Source: a bacterium UBP7_UBA7824 (GTDB lineage Bacteria > UBP7 > UBA6624). From it: a stretch of DNA of 14,441 nt. Positions 1-7,214 of this stretch are shown piece by piece. How positions within the stretch are numbered: the stretch's first letter is position 1; every line of letters begins with the position of its first letter. The DNA lies in NCBI GenBank assembly GCA_002501535.1, contig DLTY01000008.1:1766-16206 (forward strand). Reading direction: 5' to 3'. Below the pieces are notes generated by a model, which made no database searches, was not told where the DNA came from, and saw only the letters and a list, made by a program, of their open reading frames with translations. A program made the translations under genes and the position numbers.

Positions 1-1065
1 AAAAAGAAAAAGCTTTATGGAATTCAATTTCATGCAGAGGTGACACATACAGTTTGGGGAAAGGACCTGCTTGAAAATTTCACCTCAGAAGTGGCAGGCT
101 GCAGTCAAACATGGACCCCTGAGTCAATAAGCAAAATGTCAATTAGAAATATTAAAAAAGAAGTTAAAAATGAAAAAGTTTTATGTGCTCTTTCTGGTGG
201 TGTAGACAGCGTAACGACAGCAGTACTAATACATAAAGCGATTGGAGACAATCTTACATGTGTTTTTATAGATCATGGCTTGCTCAGAAAAAGCGAAAGA
301 GAAGAGGTTGAAAACGCATTTAAGTTCTTCAATATTGAATTAAATGTAATTGACGCGTCAGAACTGTTTCTGTCAAAGCTAAAGGGGATAACGGATCCAG
401 AGAAAAAAAGAAAAATAATTGGAGAATCCTTCATAAGAGTTTTTGAAAATTTCTCAAAAGAAAGACAAGATATAAAGTACCTTGCACAAGGAACACTTTA
501 CCCTGATGTAATCGAATCCTCTCACCCCAAAGGGGGGCCTAGCTCAACAATAAAGACTCATCACAATGTTGGCGGACTTCCTGAAGACATGAAGTTTAAA
601 TTGGTTGAACCTTTGAGGTATTTTTTCAAAGATGAAGTCAGAAAGGTTGCTATCGAGATAGGGATACCAGAAGAAATGGCATACAGACAACCTTTTCCTG
701 GTCCTGGCCTTGCGATAAGGATTATCGGTGAAATAACTGATGAAAAATTAAAGATTCTGCAGGAAGCTGACGAAATAGTAAGAAAAGAAATAGAAGGCAC
801 AATACTTGAAGAAGAAGTTTGGCAATACTTTGCAGTTCTTACGGACCTGAAAACAGTAGGGGTAATGGGTGATGGCAGAACTTATGAACATTTATGTGCG
901 ATAAGAGCAGTAACAAGTGTTGATGGCATGACATGTGACTTTCCAGAGCTCCCATGGAGCCTTATAAGAAAAATGTCAAGCAGGATAATGAATGAGGTGA
1001 ACGGAATAAATCGTTGCGTGTATGATGTGTCAACAAAACCACCATCAACTATTGAATGGGAATAG
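1..1065 (+). CDS. guaA: GMP synthase (glutamine-hydrolysing), 3' part, cut by window start
   Basis: Makes GMP from XMP, ATP and glutamine in the cytoplasm, the last step of guanine nucleotide synthesis. The frame is open from base 1, so the true start lies outside the window; the GTG at 40 is internal. The first visible codons read YGIQFHAEVTHT, the end of the class I glutaminase domain with the His and Glu of its Cys-His-Glu triad (most homologues have HPE). The ATP-pyrophosphatase domain follows, with the PP-loop SGGVDS at 193-210. The C-terminal dimerisation domain has the PFPGPGLAIR motif and ends in the family-typical KPPSTIEWE just before the TAG stop. The visible 354 codons correspond to about the last two thirds of a protein usually near 510-525 residues. 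No frameshift is visible. A 126-bp gap separates it from hpt, another purine gene. Confidence 0.97.
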   Translation, partial: KKKKLYGIQFHAEVTHTVWGKDLLENFTSEVAGCSQTWTPESISKMSIRNIKKEVKNEKVLCALSGGVDSVTTAVLIHKAIGDNLTCVFIDHGLLRKSEREEVENAFKFFNIELNVIDASELFLSKLKGITDPEKKRKIIGESFIRVFENFSKERQDIKYLAQGTLYPDVIESSHPKGGPSSTIKTHHNVGGLPEDMKFKLVEPLRYFFKDEVRKVAIEIGIPEEMAYRQPFPGPGLAIRIIGEITDEKLKILQEADEIVRKEIEGTILEEEVWQYFAVLTDLKTVGVMGDGRTYEHLCAIRAVTSVDGMTCDFPELPWSLIRKMSSRIMNEVNGINRCVYDVSTKPPSTIEWE

Positions 1066-1191
1066 ACTGCCTTCCTTAAAAAACTCAAAGAACAAAGACA
1101 AAAACACTATAAAGCTTTTTATATGTAGAATATGGATGCATCAAAAAAAAATAAATACCGCATTTACCACCTTTAACACATAAAAAAAATC
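1066..1191 (+). promoter_or_regulatory. guaA-hpt intergenic region, possible promoter of the hpt-rho-dnaG unit
   Basis: This 126-bp gap is the longest in the window and the only place upstream of hpt, rho and dnaG with room for a promoter. It is very A+T-rich. TAGAAT at 1126-1131 resembles a -10 box, but no good -35 box stands 17 bp upstream. A weak AT-only inverted repeat (TATAAA-GCTT-TTTATA, starting near 1109) lies just before it and has no U-tract after it, so it is not a convincing terminator. No Shine-Dalgarno sequence precedes the hpt ATG. The promoter role is inferred from position. Confidence 0.25.
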
Positions 1192-1719
1192 ATGAATAAC
1201 ATTGGCGAAGTTCTCTTCTCTGAAAATGAGATACTGGCAAGAATCAAGGATATTGCTCAAGAAATAAACAACGATTATGCTAACAAAAGCATATGTTTTA
1301 TATCAATATTGAAAGGGAGTTTTATGTTCGCTTCCGACCTTATGAAAAACATCAAGCCTGATTGTGAAATGGATTTTTTGTCAATTTCAGAATTTGAAGG
1401 CAAAAGCTCCACCGGCCAAGTTCAAATAAAAAAAGATATCGACATCTCCATAGAGGGAAAACATGTAATTCTCTTGGAGAACATAACAAACACAGGCTTG
1501 ACATTAAGCTATTTAAAAAAAATGCTACTCGCAAGAGGTCCAGCTTCGGTAAAAATTGCCTGTTTGCTTAAAAGGTCTAGCGTAGAAAAAGAAAATATAA
1601 AAATTGATTATCAAGGCTTTCAGATAAAGAATAATTATCTGGTTGGATATGGCCTTGACATTAATCAAAAATTTAGAAATCTAAAAGAGATAAGACATCT
1701 ACAAAAAGTGAGGAAATAA
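1192..1719 (+). CDS. hpt: Hypoxanthine/guanine phosphoribosyltransferase family protein with altered PRPP loop
   Basis: This family salvages hypoxanthine and guanine to IMP and GMP using PRPP. At 175 residues it has normal length. The ATG at 1192 gives a family-like start (VLFSENEI at residues 7-14). Visible landmarks are the LKGSFMF pyrophosphate loop, a flexible loop reading SEFEGKSSTG where many bacterial members have SSYG, and the purine/Mg region VGYGLDINQKFRNL near the C-terminus. The PRPP loop, normally EDIIDTGLT, reads E96-N97-I98-T99-N100-T101-G102-L103-T104. Asp is therefore Asn at both usual positions, and the second aligns with the presumed general base (Asp137 of human HPRT). The fold assignment is firm, but catalytic competence is doubtful or altered. 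The gene leads directly into rho with only 1 bp between stop and start. Confidence 0.88.
   Translation: MNNIGEVLFSENEILARIKDIAQEINNDYANKSICFISILKGSFMFASDLMKNIKPDCEMDFLSISEFEGKSSTGQVQIKKDIDISIEGKHVILLENITNTGLTLSYLKKMLLARGPASVKIACLLKRSSVEKENIKIDYQGFQIKNNYLVGYGLDINQKFRNLKEIRHLQKVRK
1709..1715 (+). promoter_or_regulatory. Ribosome binding site of rho
   Basis: GTGAGGAA, with its AGGA core at 1711-1714, lies six bases before the rho ATG and inside the last codons of hpt. It is one of the clearest Shine-Dalgarno sites in the window and fixes the rho start at 1721. Confidence 0.6.
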
Positions 1720-1720
1720 T

Positions 1721-3046
1721 ATGGAAAATAATCTAAACAAAGAAAAACTTGAATTAATGAAGGTTGCAGAATTAAAAGCAATTGCTGAATCTAAAAATAT
1801 AGAGTATGACAAAAAAGCTACCAAGCCTGAATTAATCAAAGTGATAACGGTAAAAATGACAGAAAAAAAACAAGAAAAAACCAAAAAGGAAGAAAGAAGA
1901 ATCGAACCTTTGAAAAACAAAATTGGGATTGTTGACCTAACAGATAGACATGGTTTTATAAGAGTAAACAAATGGAACCAAAGTTCAGAAGACGTATTTA
2001 TTCCTCAGTTAATAAAAAATAAATTCAAACTAAAAACAGGTGATATTGTAGAAGCGAAAATAACGCCTCCAAGAAGAGCAAAAAAAGAAAAACACTCTGC
2101 AGCAATTGACATACTTTCTATTAATGGATCAAAATCACCATATCAATATATCAAAAATAGAAAAACATTTGAAAAGCTGACACCTATATATCCGAACGAA
2201 AGGATTCGACTTGAAACAACCCCTTTAAAAACCACAGCCAGAATCATTGACATTATTGCACCTATAGGCTTGGGTCAAAGGGCTTTGATCGTGTCACCTC
2301 CAAAAGCTGGAAAAACAACAATACTTAAAGATATAGCTGATTCGATATCTCAAAACCATCCGAATGTGAAGCTTTTTGCACTACTGATTGACGAAAGACC
2401 GGAGGAAGTTACAGATTTTGAGAGATCCATAGACGGTGAAGTAATATCAAGCACATTTGATGAAAGACCTGAGAATCATACTCATGTTGCTGAACTTGTT
2501 ATAGAGCATGCCAAAAGCCTTGCCGAGCAGGACAAAGATGTTGTAATACTCTTAGACTCGATAACAAGATTAGCAAGAGCGTATAACTTAACAGTTAACT
2601 CAAGTGGAAGGACCCTATCAGGAGGTTTGGATCCTGCAAGTCTCTACAAGCCAAAAAGATTTTTTGGCTCTGCGAGGAATATAGAGCACGGAGGATCTTT
2701 AACAATCATTGCAACAGCTTTGGTTGATACTGGATCTAAGCTTGACGACATAATATATGAAGAATTCAAAGGCACAGGGAATCTTGAAGTTCATCTCGAT
2801 AGAGGACTAGCAAATAGAAGACTTTATCCAGCTGTTGACATCAATAGATCATCAACAAGGCATGAAGAGCTGCTTTACCAAGATGAAGAATTAAGGAAGA
2901 TATGGAAATTAAGAAGAATGCTTTCTTCCTTGGATCCAGTTGAAAGCTTAGAGGTGATGCTAAACGGCATAAACAGCCACAAAACAAATCTTGAATTTTT
3001 AGAAGGGGAAGAGCTTAATAGAAATAGTGGTAATATAACTTTTTAA
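1721..3046 (+). CDS. rho: Transcription termination factor Rho
   Basis: Rho is the hexameric RNA-dependent ATPase that ends transcription on unstructured, untranslated RNA. The protein is 441 residues, close to the usual 420-450. Residues 1-45 form the Rho N-terminal helical domain, followed by a short Lys/Glu-rich linker (about 46-60). An RNA-binding cold-shock-like domain follows ([11 protein letters not shown], then [14 protein letters not shown]). The ATPase core has Walker A PPKAGKTT at 193-200, [13 protein letters not shown], Walker [14 protein letters not shown], the Q/R-loop region [14 protein letters not shown] and the C-terminal [13 protein letters not shown]. All core motifs look intact. 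The stop codon shares one base with the dnaG start (TAATG), implying translational coupling. Rho is likely relevant to the two convergent junctions in this window that have no room for hairpin terminators. Confidence 0.98.
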   Translation: MENNLNKEKLELMKVAELKAIAESKNIEYDKKATKPELIKVITVKMTEKKQEKTKKEERRIEPLKNKIGIVDLTDRHGFIRVNKWNQSSEDVFIPQLIKNKFKLKTGDIVEAKITPPRRAKKEKHSAAIDILSINGSKSPYQYIKNRKTFEKLTPIYPNERIRLETTPLKTTARIIDIIAPIGLGQRALIVSPPKAGKTTILKDIADSISQNHPNVKLFALLIDERPEEVTDFERSIDGEVISSTFDERPENHTHVAELVIEHAKSLAEQDKDVVILLDSITRLARAYNLTVNSSGRTLSGGLDPASLYKPKRFFGSARNIEHGGSLTIIATALVDTGSKLDDIIYEEFKGTGNLEVHLDRGLANRRLYPAVDINRSSTRHEELLYQDEELRKIWKLRRMLSSLDPVESLEVMLNGINSHKTNLEFLEGEELNRNSGNITF

Positions 3047-4743
3047 TGGACGATGTAGAAAAAATTCGTAATGAAGTTTCTATTGTTGACACAATAAGTG
3101 AATATACCAAGTTAAAAAAAACAGGCTCTAGCTGGACTGGCTTATGTCCATTTCACAATGACAAAAACCCGTCCTTATCAGTAAGTGAAGATAAAGGCTT
3201 GTATAACTGTTTTGCATGTGGCGCTTCTGGTGATATATTTAAATTTGTACAAGAAAAGCTAAATCTTGACTTTAGTGAAGCTTTGCATTATCTAGCTGAC
3301 AAGCATAATATTCAACTAACAGGAAGAAGAGAAAAGTCAAAAAAACCATATTTTGAAATTCTGGAAAACTTAAATAGTTGGTTGGTGAAAATATTTCAAG
3401 AATCAGATTATGGAAAACCATTTAGGAAATACATGAATGAAAGAGGTTTTGATCAACAATGGTGCAAAGAATATGGAATTGGAGTCTTTCCGCCACAAGG
3501 TCAATTGCTAAAAAGTTACATTCTGAAGAAAACAAATCTGGAAAGAGAGATCTTCTTGGAAATTGGACTAATCTCAAAAGCAAAAAACAACTGGGAGCCA
3601 CTTGCTGGAAGAATATCCTTCCCAATAAGAGATAATATTGGCAGGATACGTGGCTTTTCTGCAAGGGTTTTGAGTGACAAAAATAAAAAAATAGCAAAAT
3701 ATAAAAATTCAATGGAATCTGAAATATTTAAAAAAAGTCAACTTTTATACAACTGGGACAATGCTAAAAAGAGCAAAGGGCCACTGATATTGTGTGAAGG
3801 TCAATCTGATGTCTTAAGGTTTGAAAAAGAAGGAATAAAAGGTGCTGTTGCATCAATGGGAACAGCATTTTCTGAAGATCATGCATATATGGTAAAACGA
3901 GTTAAAGACAAAGCCATAGTTGTCATGGATGGAGACGACAAAGGGCTAATTGCCGCAAGTAAAGCAATTGGTAGATTCCTGAAAGCTGGAATAGAACCGC
4001 TCATAGTAATACCTCCAGAAAAAAAAGATCCTGATGAGTGGCTTAAAGAGGAGGGCAAAAAGGGATGGGAATCGGCAGCAAAACAAGATGCATTGGAATT
4101 TTACTTAAACCAAATAATACAAGAAGAAAACAACCTAAAAACTGAAATCTCAAAACAGCGAGCAATCGAAAAAATAAAACCATTAATAAAAGATATGGAT
4201 CAATCAGTTTCAAAACAACAAATAATAGACAGAATCTCACAAAAATTCATGTTGCCGAAACATCTCGTAACAACAGAATTAGAAACATCTAGCATCAAAA
4301 ATGAAAACAATCAAAAAACAACTAAAAATAAATTTCTTATAGAGGAAGAGGAGCTTTTTAGATACCTTTTCAAAAATCCAACAAAATGGAAAATAATCTC
4401 TGGAATTTTTAAAAAATACAAAATTAATGAATTTGAAAGCAAAAAAATAAAGAACATATATTTCGTCATGAACACAACCAACTCAGCAGAGCCAAAATCA
4501 ATCATGGAACAGTTCGAAGGTGAGGAAAGATCTTTTATAGCAGAATCCCTAATATCCGAAAGAGAAGCAACTTTAGAGGATGTTGAAGAGGTGATCAAGA
4601 CAATAATTCTAAAAAACCTAAAAGAAGAGAGAAGGGTGATCTCAATGTCAGCCAAAAAAGACAGACTAGAAAAAATTAATCAAATAAATAAAAAAATCAA
4701 TAATATCTCTCAGGAAGGTGTCCCAGGTTGGAATGAGCTGTAA
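3046..4743 (+). CDS. dnaG: DNA primase
   Basis: Makes the RNA primers for DNA replication and works with the DnaB helicase. The 565-residue protein begins with a CHC2 zinc-binding domain (C34, H37, C55 and C58, in the contexts CPFH and CFACG). The primase catalytic core follows (ISFPIRDNIGRIRGFSAR, then KYKNS). The Toprim part carries E251 in CEGQSD, GTAF, and the metal-binding D295 and D297 in MDGDD. The usual EGY is EGQ here, a variant known to me from some PVC-group primases. The C-terminal third (about 420-565) is Lys/Glu-rich and poorly conserved, as expected for the helicase-binding domain, and has a recognisable EEELFRYLF stretch. The ATG at 3046 overlaps the rho stop by one base. The next gene starts two bases after the dnaG stop. 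Confidence 0.96.
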   Translation: MDDVEKIRNEVSIVDTISEYTKLKKTGSSWTGLCPFHNDKNPSLSVSEDKGLYNCFACGASGDIFKFVQEKLNLDFSEALHYLADKHNIQLTGRREKSKKPYFEILENLNSWLVKIFQESDYGKPFRKYMNERGFDQQWCKEYGIGVFPPQGQLLKSYILKKTNLEREIFLEIGLISKAKNNWEPLAGRISFPIRDNIGRIRGFSARVLSDKNKKIAKYKNSMESEIFKKSQLLYNWDNAKKSKGPLILCEGQSDVLRFEKEGIKGAVASMGTAFSEDHAYMVKRVKDKAIVVMDGDDKGLIAASKAIGRFLKAGIEPLIVIPPEKKDPDEWLKEEGKKGWESAAKQDALEFYLNQIIQEENNLKTEISKQRAIEKIKPLIKDMDQSVSKQQIIDRISQKFMLPKHLVTTELETSSIKNENNQKTTKNKFLIEEEELFRYLFKNPTKWKIISGIFKKYKINEFESKKIKNIYFVMNTTNSAEPKSIMEQFEGEERSFIAESLISEREATLEDVEEVIKTIILKNLKEERRVISMSAKKDRLEKINQINKKINNISQEGVPGWNEL

Positions 4744-4745
4744 AA

Positions 4746-5426
4746 ATGTGCATATCAGCAATATTCATAAAAAGCTTAGATGACTCAATATCAATAGCAT
4801 TCAACAGAGAAGAGCTTGTCTCAAGAAGTTTTAAGGATCCTGGTTTCTTTACATACAAGGATACAAAAATAATAGCTGGCGTAGATAATCTTAAAGGTGG
4901 CACCTGGCTTGGCCTAAATGAAAATAAAATTTTTTGCCTTGTGACAAACAGGAAATCGAACAAATCAAAAATTCATTCTAGAGGAAAATTAGTTTTAGAA
5001 ATTCTTGCAAAGAAAAACATCACGAGCTGTTTAAGCTTTCTCAAAGAAGAAACAAAGGAAAACGTATATGGGGGATTTAATTTAATTTTTGGAAACCTGG
5101 AACACGTTTTTTACACAAATAACATAGCCGACAGCCCTCAACGCCTTAGCGAGGGAAGCTATTTTCTTTCAAACAGTTTCATCAACGACCAGGAATCAAA
5201 AAGAATAAAAACAATGTCCAAAAAATGCTTGGGGCTGACATCTTCAAACTTTATTGCAAGAATGAAAAAAAACCTTGAATTAAGCAGTCTTGAGAATAAC
5301 TACATGCCTAAAAGCTCTTCTAACATAATAAAAATCACAAAAGAAAATCTTTTTTGGATCTTTTCAAGCATCAATGATAATTTTAAAAAATGGCACGAAG
5401 TAGAAGCAACAAAGCTATTCAAATAA
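4746..5426 (+). CDS. NRDE/TANGO2-family protein
   Basis: A 226-residue member of the NRDE (TANGO2-like) family, whose biochemical role in bacteria is not settled. The evidence is the N-terminal Met-Cys followed by a short strand, the family motif NRDE appearing as NREEL at about residues 20-24, and the pattern AGVDNLKGGTWLGLNENK followed by LVTNRKS at about 45-75, which matches the family's GGTWLG and TNxR blocks. A Cys directly after Met is typical of the family and suggests an Ntn-hydrolase-like nucleophile, but that is inference. The C-terminal half is weakly conserved. It starts two bases after dnaG, so it is probably the last gene of the hpt-rho-dnaG unit. Its 3' end overlaps the phosphoglucomutase gene on the other strand by 12 bp. 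Homologues are usually somewhat longer, so the C-terminus may be reduced. Confidence 0.82.
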   Translation: MCISAIFIKSLDDSISIAFNREELVSRSFKDPGFFTYKDTKIIAGVDNLKGGTWLGLNENKIFCLVTNRKSNKSKIHSRGKLVLEILAKKNITSCLSFLKEETKENVYGGFNLIFGNLEHVFYTNNIADSPQRLSEGSYFLSNSFINDQESKRIKTMSKKCLGLTSSNFIARMKKNLELSSLENNYMPKSSSNIIKITKENLFWIFSSINDNFKKWHEVEATKLFK

Positions 5427-6821
5427 AACTTTTTCTAAACTTGAAAAAATCGAAGACATGCTATCTTTTTTATCAGATTCGCAATAAAGTCTCAAGACGG
5501 GCTCGGTTCCGCTTGCCCTTGCCATGACCCAGTTATCATCCTTCAAATTTAACTTAATACCATCTGAAGTATTTATTTTATTTTTTGAAACACCAAATTC
5601 TTTCGAGAGTTTAGAGAGGTATCGTTCAGGGTCTTTCTTTACATTGTCAACAACAGAATCACTGACCTTCATGTCTTTTCTTTCATAATGAAAATCACCA
5701 TAATTTGCTCTTAGATCCTTCCTTAAGGACCTTAATGTTTTCTTTCTCTTGGCTAGGTATTCAATTATCTTTAAAGAGGCAAGAAGACCATCTCTTTCAG
5801 GTATATGAAAACTAAAACCAACACCTCCTGATTCCTCTCCAGCGACTAAAGCTTTTCCTGTATCAAGATAATCAGAAAGATACTTGAAACCAACAGGAGT
5901 TTCATAAATATCAACTTTATGCTTTTTCGCTAATCTGTTTAACCAAACAGATGTGGGAAGGCTTTTTGCTATATTGCCTTTTTCTTCCTGCATGAGGATG
6001 TCAGCAATGATTGCAAATGTTTCCTGCGGCCACAAAACTTCGCCTCTTTCATCGCAAAAAGCAAACCGGTCTCCATCACCATCAAAAGCTAAACCGATTG
6101 ACTCTTTTCTTGAAGAGAGAACAGAATCTGATAATATTTTTAAATTTGATGGAATTGGCTCTGGTGTCATGTTACCAAAAGTTGAATCTCGCGAATCTCT
6201 AAGATAGAAAATATTCATGTTGCCTGAATTTATAAAAATATTTTTAAATAAATCCATCTGAGCTCCATGCATAAAATCAACATAAATGTTTTTTTTATCT
6301 TTTTTTAAAAAATCAAAATCAATTAAATTTTCTATTGTCTCTCTGTATATCTGATTAAAGTCTTTTGGAACATGGGGCCTTAATCTTTTTTCTGAATTTT
6401 CAAAAACCTCTGACTCGATTTCTAACTCTATTTGAGAAATTATGCCTGCCTTCAAGGGCCCTCCATTAGAGCCTTTTAGCTTAACTCCCAGGTAAGTGTG
6501 TGGATTATGACTCGCTGTAATCTGAACACCTAAATCTGCTTCAGTTTTTATAACCCCTAATGACAGACTAGGAGTAGGGCAAAAATTTTGAGACAGCAGA
6601 GCATGGCATCCTTCTGAAATTAAACACTCAACAGCAGTTGAAGCAAACTCTTTAGCCTGAAAACGAGTATCGTAACCAACACAAACATGAGCCCTTCCGT
6701 CAACCATGTCATTGACTCTCTTGCCAACTGAATGCATTAATCTTTTTAAATTATCCTCATTAAAGCCAAAACCTATTTCAGCTCTCCATCCATCAGTCCC
6801 AAATCTAATATCAGTTGACAT
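5415..6821 (-). CDS. Phosphoglucomutase/phosphomannomutase (alpha-D-phosphohexomutase)
   Basis: Interconverts hexose 1- and 6-phosphates in the cytoplasm, feeding nucleotide-sugar, glycan or glycogen synthesis. The exact sugar cannot be read from sequence. All four family motifs are present in the 468 residues: the phosphoserine loop TASHNP (Ser104), the Mg-binding DGDGDR at 247-252, the sugar-binding GEESGG at 328-333, and the phosphate-binding RASGTEPVLR at 435-444. The N-terminal RFGTDGWR at 6-13 confirms the start. An AGGA ribosome site lies seven bases before the ATG. The gene stands alone on the - strand: its start faces the YlbF-family gene and its last codons overlap the NRDE gene by 12 bp. 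It cannot be assigned to pgm or manB from this sequence alone. Confidence 0.95.
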   Translation of the reverse strand: MSTDIRFGTDGWRAEIGFGFNEDNLKRLMHSVGKRVNDMVDGRAHVCVGYDTRFQAKEFASTAVECLISEGCHALLSQNFCPTPSLSLGVIKTEADLGVQITASHNPHTYLGVKLKGSNGGPLKAGIISQIELEIESEVFENSEKRLRPHVPKDFNQIYRETIENLIDFDFLKKDKKNIYVDFMHGAQMDLFKNIFINSGNMNIFYLRDSRDSTFGNMTPEPIPSNLKILSDSVLSSRKESIGLAFDGDGDRFAFCDERGEVLWPQETFAIIADILMQEEKGNIAKSLPTSVWLNRLAKKHKVDIYETPVGFKYLSDYLDTGKALVAGEESGGVGFSFHIPERDGLLASLKIIEYLAKRKKTLRSLRKDLRANYGDFHYERKDMKVSDSVVDNVKKDPERYLSKLSKEFGVSKNKINTSDGIKLNLKDDNWVMARASGTEPVLRLYCESDKKDSMSSIFSSLEKVLFE

Positions 6822-6856
6822 GTTTTTATCCTAATAGAGATTATGATAAACAAATT
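6815..6856. promoter_or_regulatory. Compact divergent start region
   Basis: The phosphohexomutase (-) and the YlbF-family gene (+) start only about 35 bp apart, so promoters for both must sit here or extend into coding sequence. A perfect TTGACA is at 6815-6820, inside the first codons of the - strand gene. A -10-like TATGAT stands at 6842-6847, but the spacer is 21 bp, longer than the usual 16-18. If it is used, the + transcript would be nearly leaderless. Position supports a promoter; the exact boxes are uncertain. Confidence 0.3.
6829..6833 (-). promoter_or_regulatory. Ribosome binding site of the phosphohexomutase gene
   Basis: Read on the - strand, TAGGA lies seven bases before the ATG at 6821. 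It supports that start codon, which also gives the family-typical N-terminus. Confidence 0.5.
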
Positions 6857-7213
6857 ATGGATATGATTTTTGAAAAAGCAAAAAACCTAGGTGTAAACTT
6901 GGGTCAATCTGAAGAAGCAAAAAGTATTAGAAGAGCACAGGAGTCATTGTCGAAAGATGAAGACTTAAAAGCTTTGCTGGGGCAAATGCAAGCTCTTCAA
7001 GATCAAGCTGTTGGAATGAGGTCTAGGGGTACTGAAATCCCAGAAGAATTAAAGAAAAAAATGGAAGCTGTTCAAATGAAAGTTGAAGCTAAGCCAATCT
7101 ACCAACAATTCATTGCTGCTCAAATGAACTTTGAGAAGCTCATGCAAAAAGTAAATAAAAGCATAGAGGAAGGCATGAAAGAGGGTGGAGAAAGAAAAAT
7201 TATTGTTCCCTAA
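6857..7213 (+). CDS. YlbF/YmcA-family protein
   Basis: A small, soluble, helical protein of 118 residues resembling the Com_YlbF family (YlbF and YmcA of Bacillus act with RNase Y and in development). Its role outside Firmicutes is unclear. The pattern is typical: short N-terminal helix, LG near residue 10, a conserved Ser-Glu before a long helix, DEDLKALLGQMQ, then AKPIYQQFIAAQMNFEKLMQKVN and a Gly/Lys-rich tail. It is charged, coiled-coil-like and lacks membrane segments. The reading frame is open back to a TTG at 6815, but that would overlap the opposite gene's start and add 14 unconserved residues. ATG 6857 (or 6863) fits the family better, though neither has a clear Shine-Dalgarno sequence. 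It is the first gene of the adaptor-ABC-murJ-murG run; the adaptor ATG follows one base after its stop. Confidence 0.72.
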   Translation: MDMIFEKAKNLGVNLGQSEEAKSIRRAQESLSKDEDLKALLGQMQALQDQAVGMRSRGTEIPEELKKKMEAVQMKVEAKPIYQQFIAAQMNFEKLMQKVNKSIEEGMKEGGERKIIVP

Positions 7214-7214
7214 A

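Noticed and set aside
40..1065. Complete GMP synthase-like gene starting with GTG at 40
   Set aside because: The frame is open to base 1 and the upstream codons match the glutaminase end of GuaA (YGIQFHAE), so 40 is internal.
1109..1124. Possible intrinsic terminator after guaA
   Set aside because: The inverted repeat is short, AT-only and not followed by a T-tract.
1143..1190. A-rich runs upstream of hpt as a regulatory repeat
   Set aside because: Homopolymer A runs are common across this AT-rich window and show no specific arrangement.
4311..4655. 114-codon - strand frame within dnaG
   Set aside because: Shadow of a well-supported primase; low-complexity Ser/Phe/Ile composition and no ribosome site seen.
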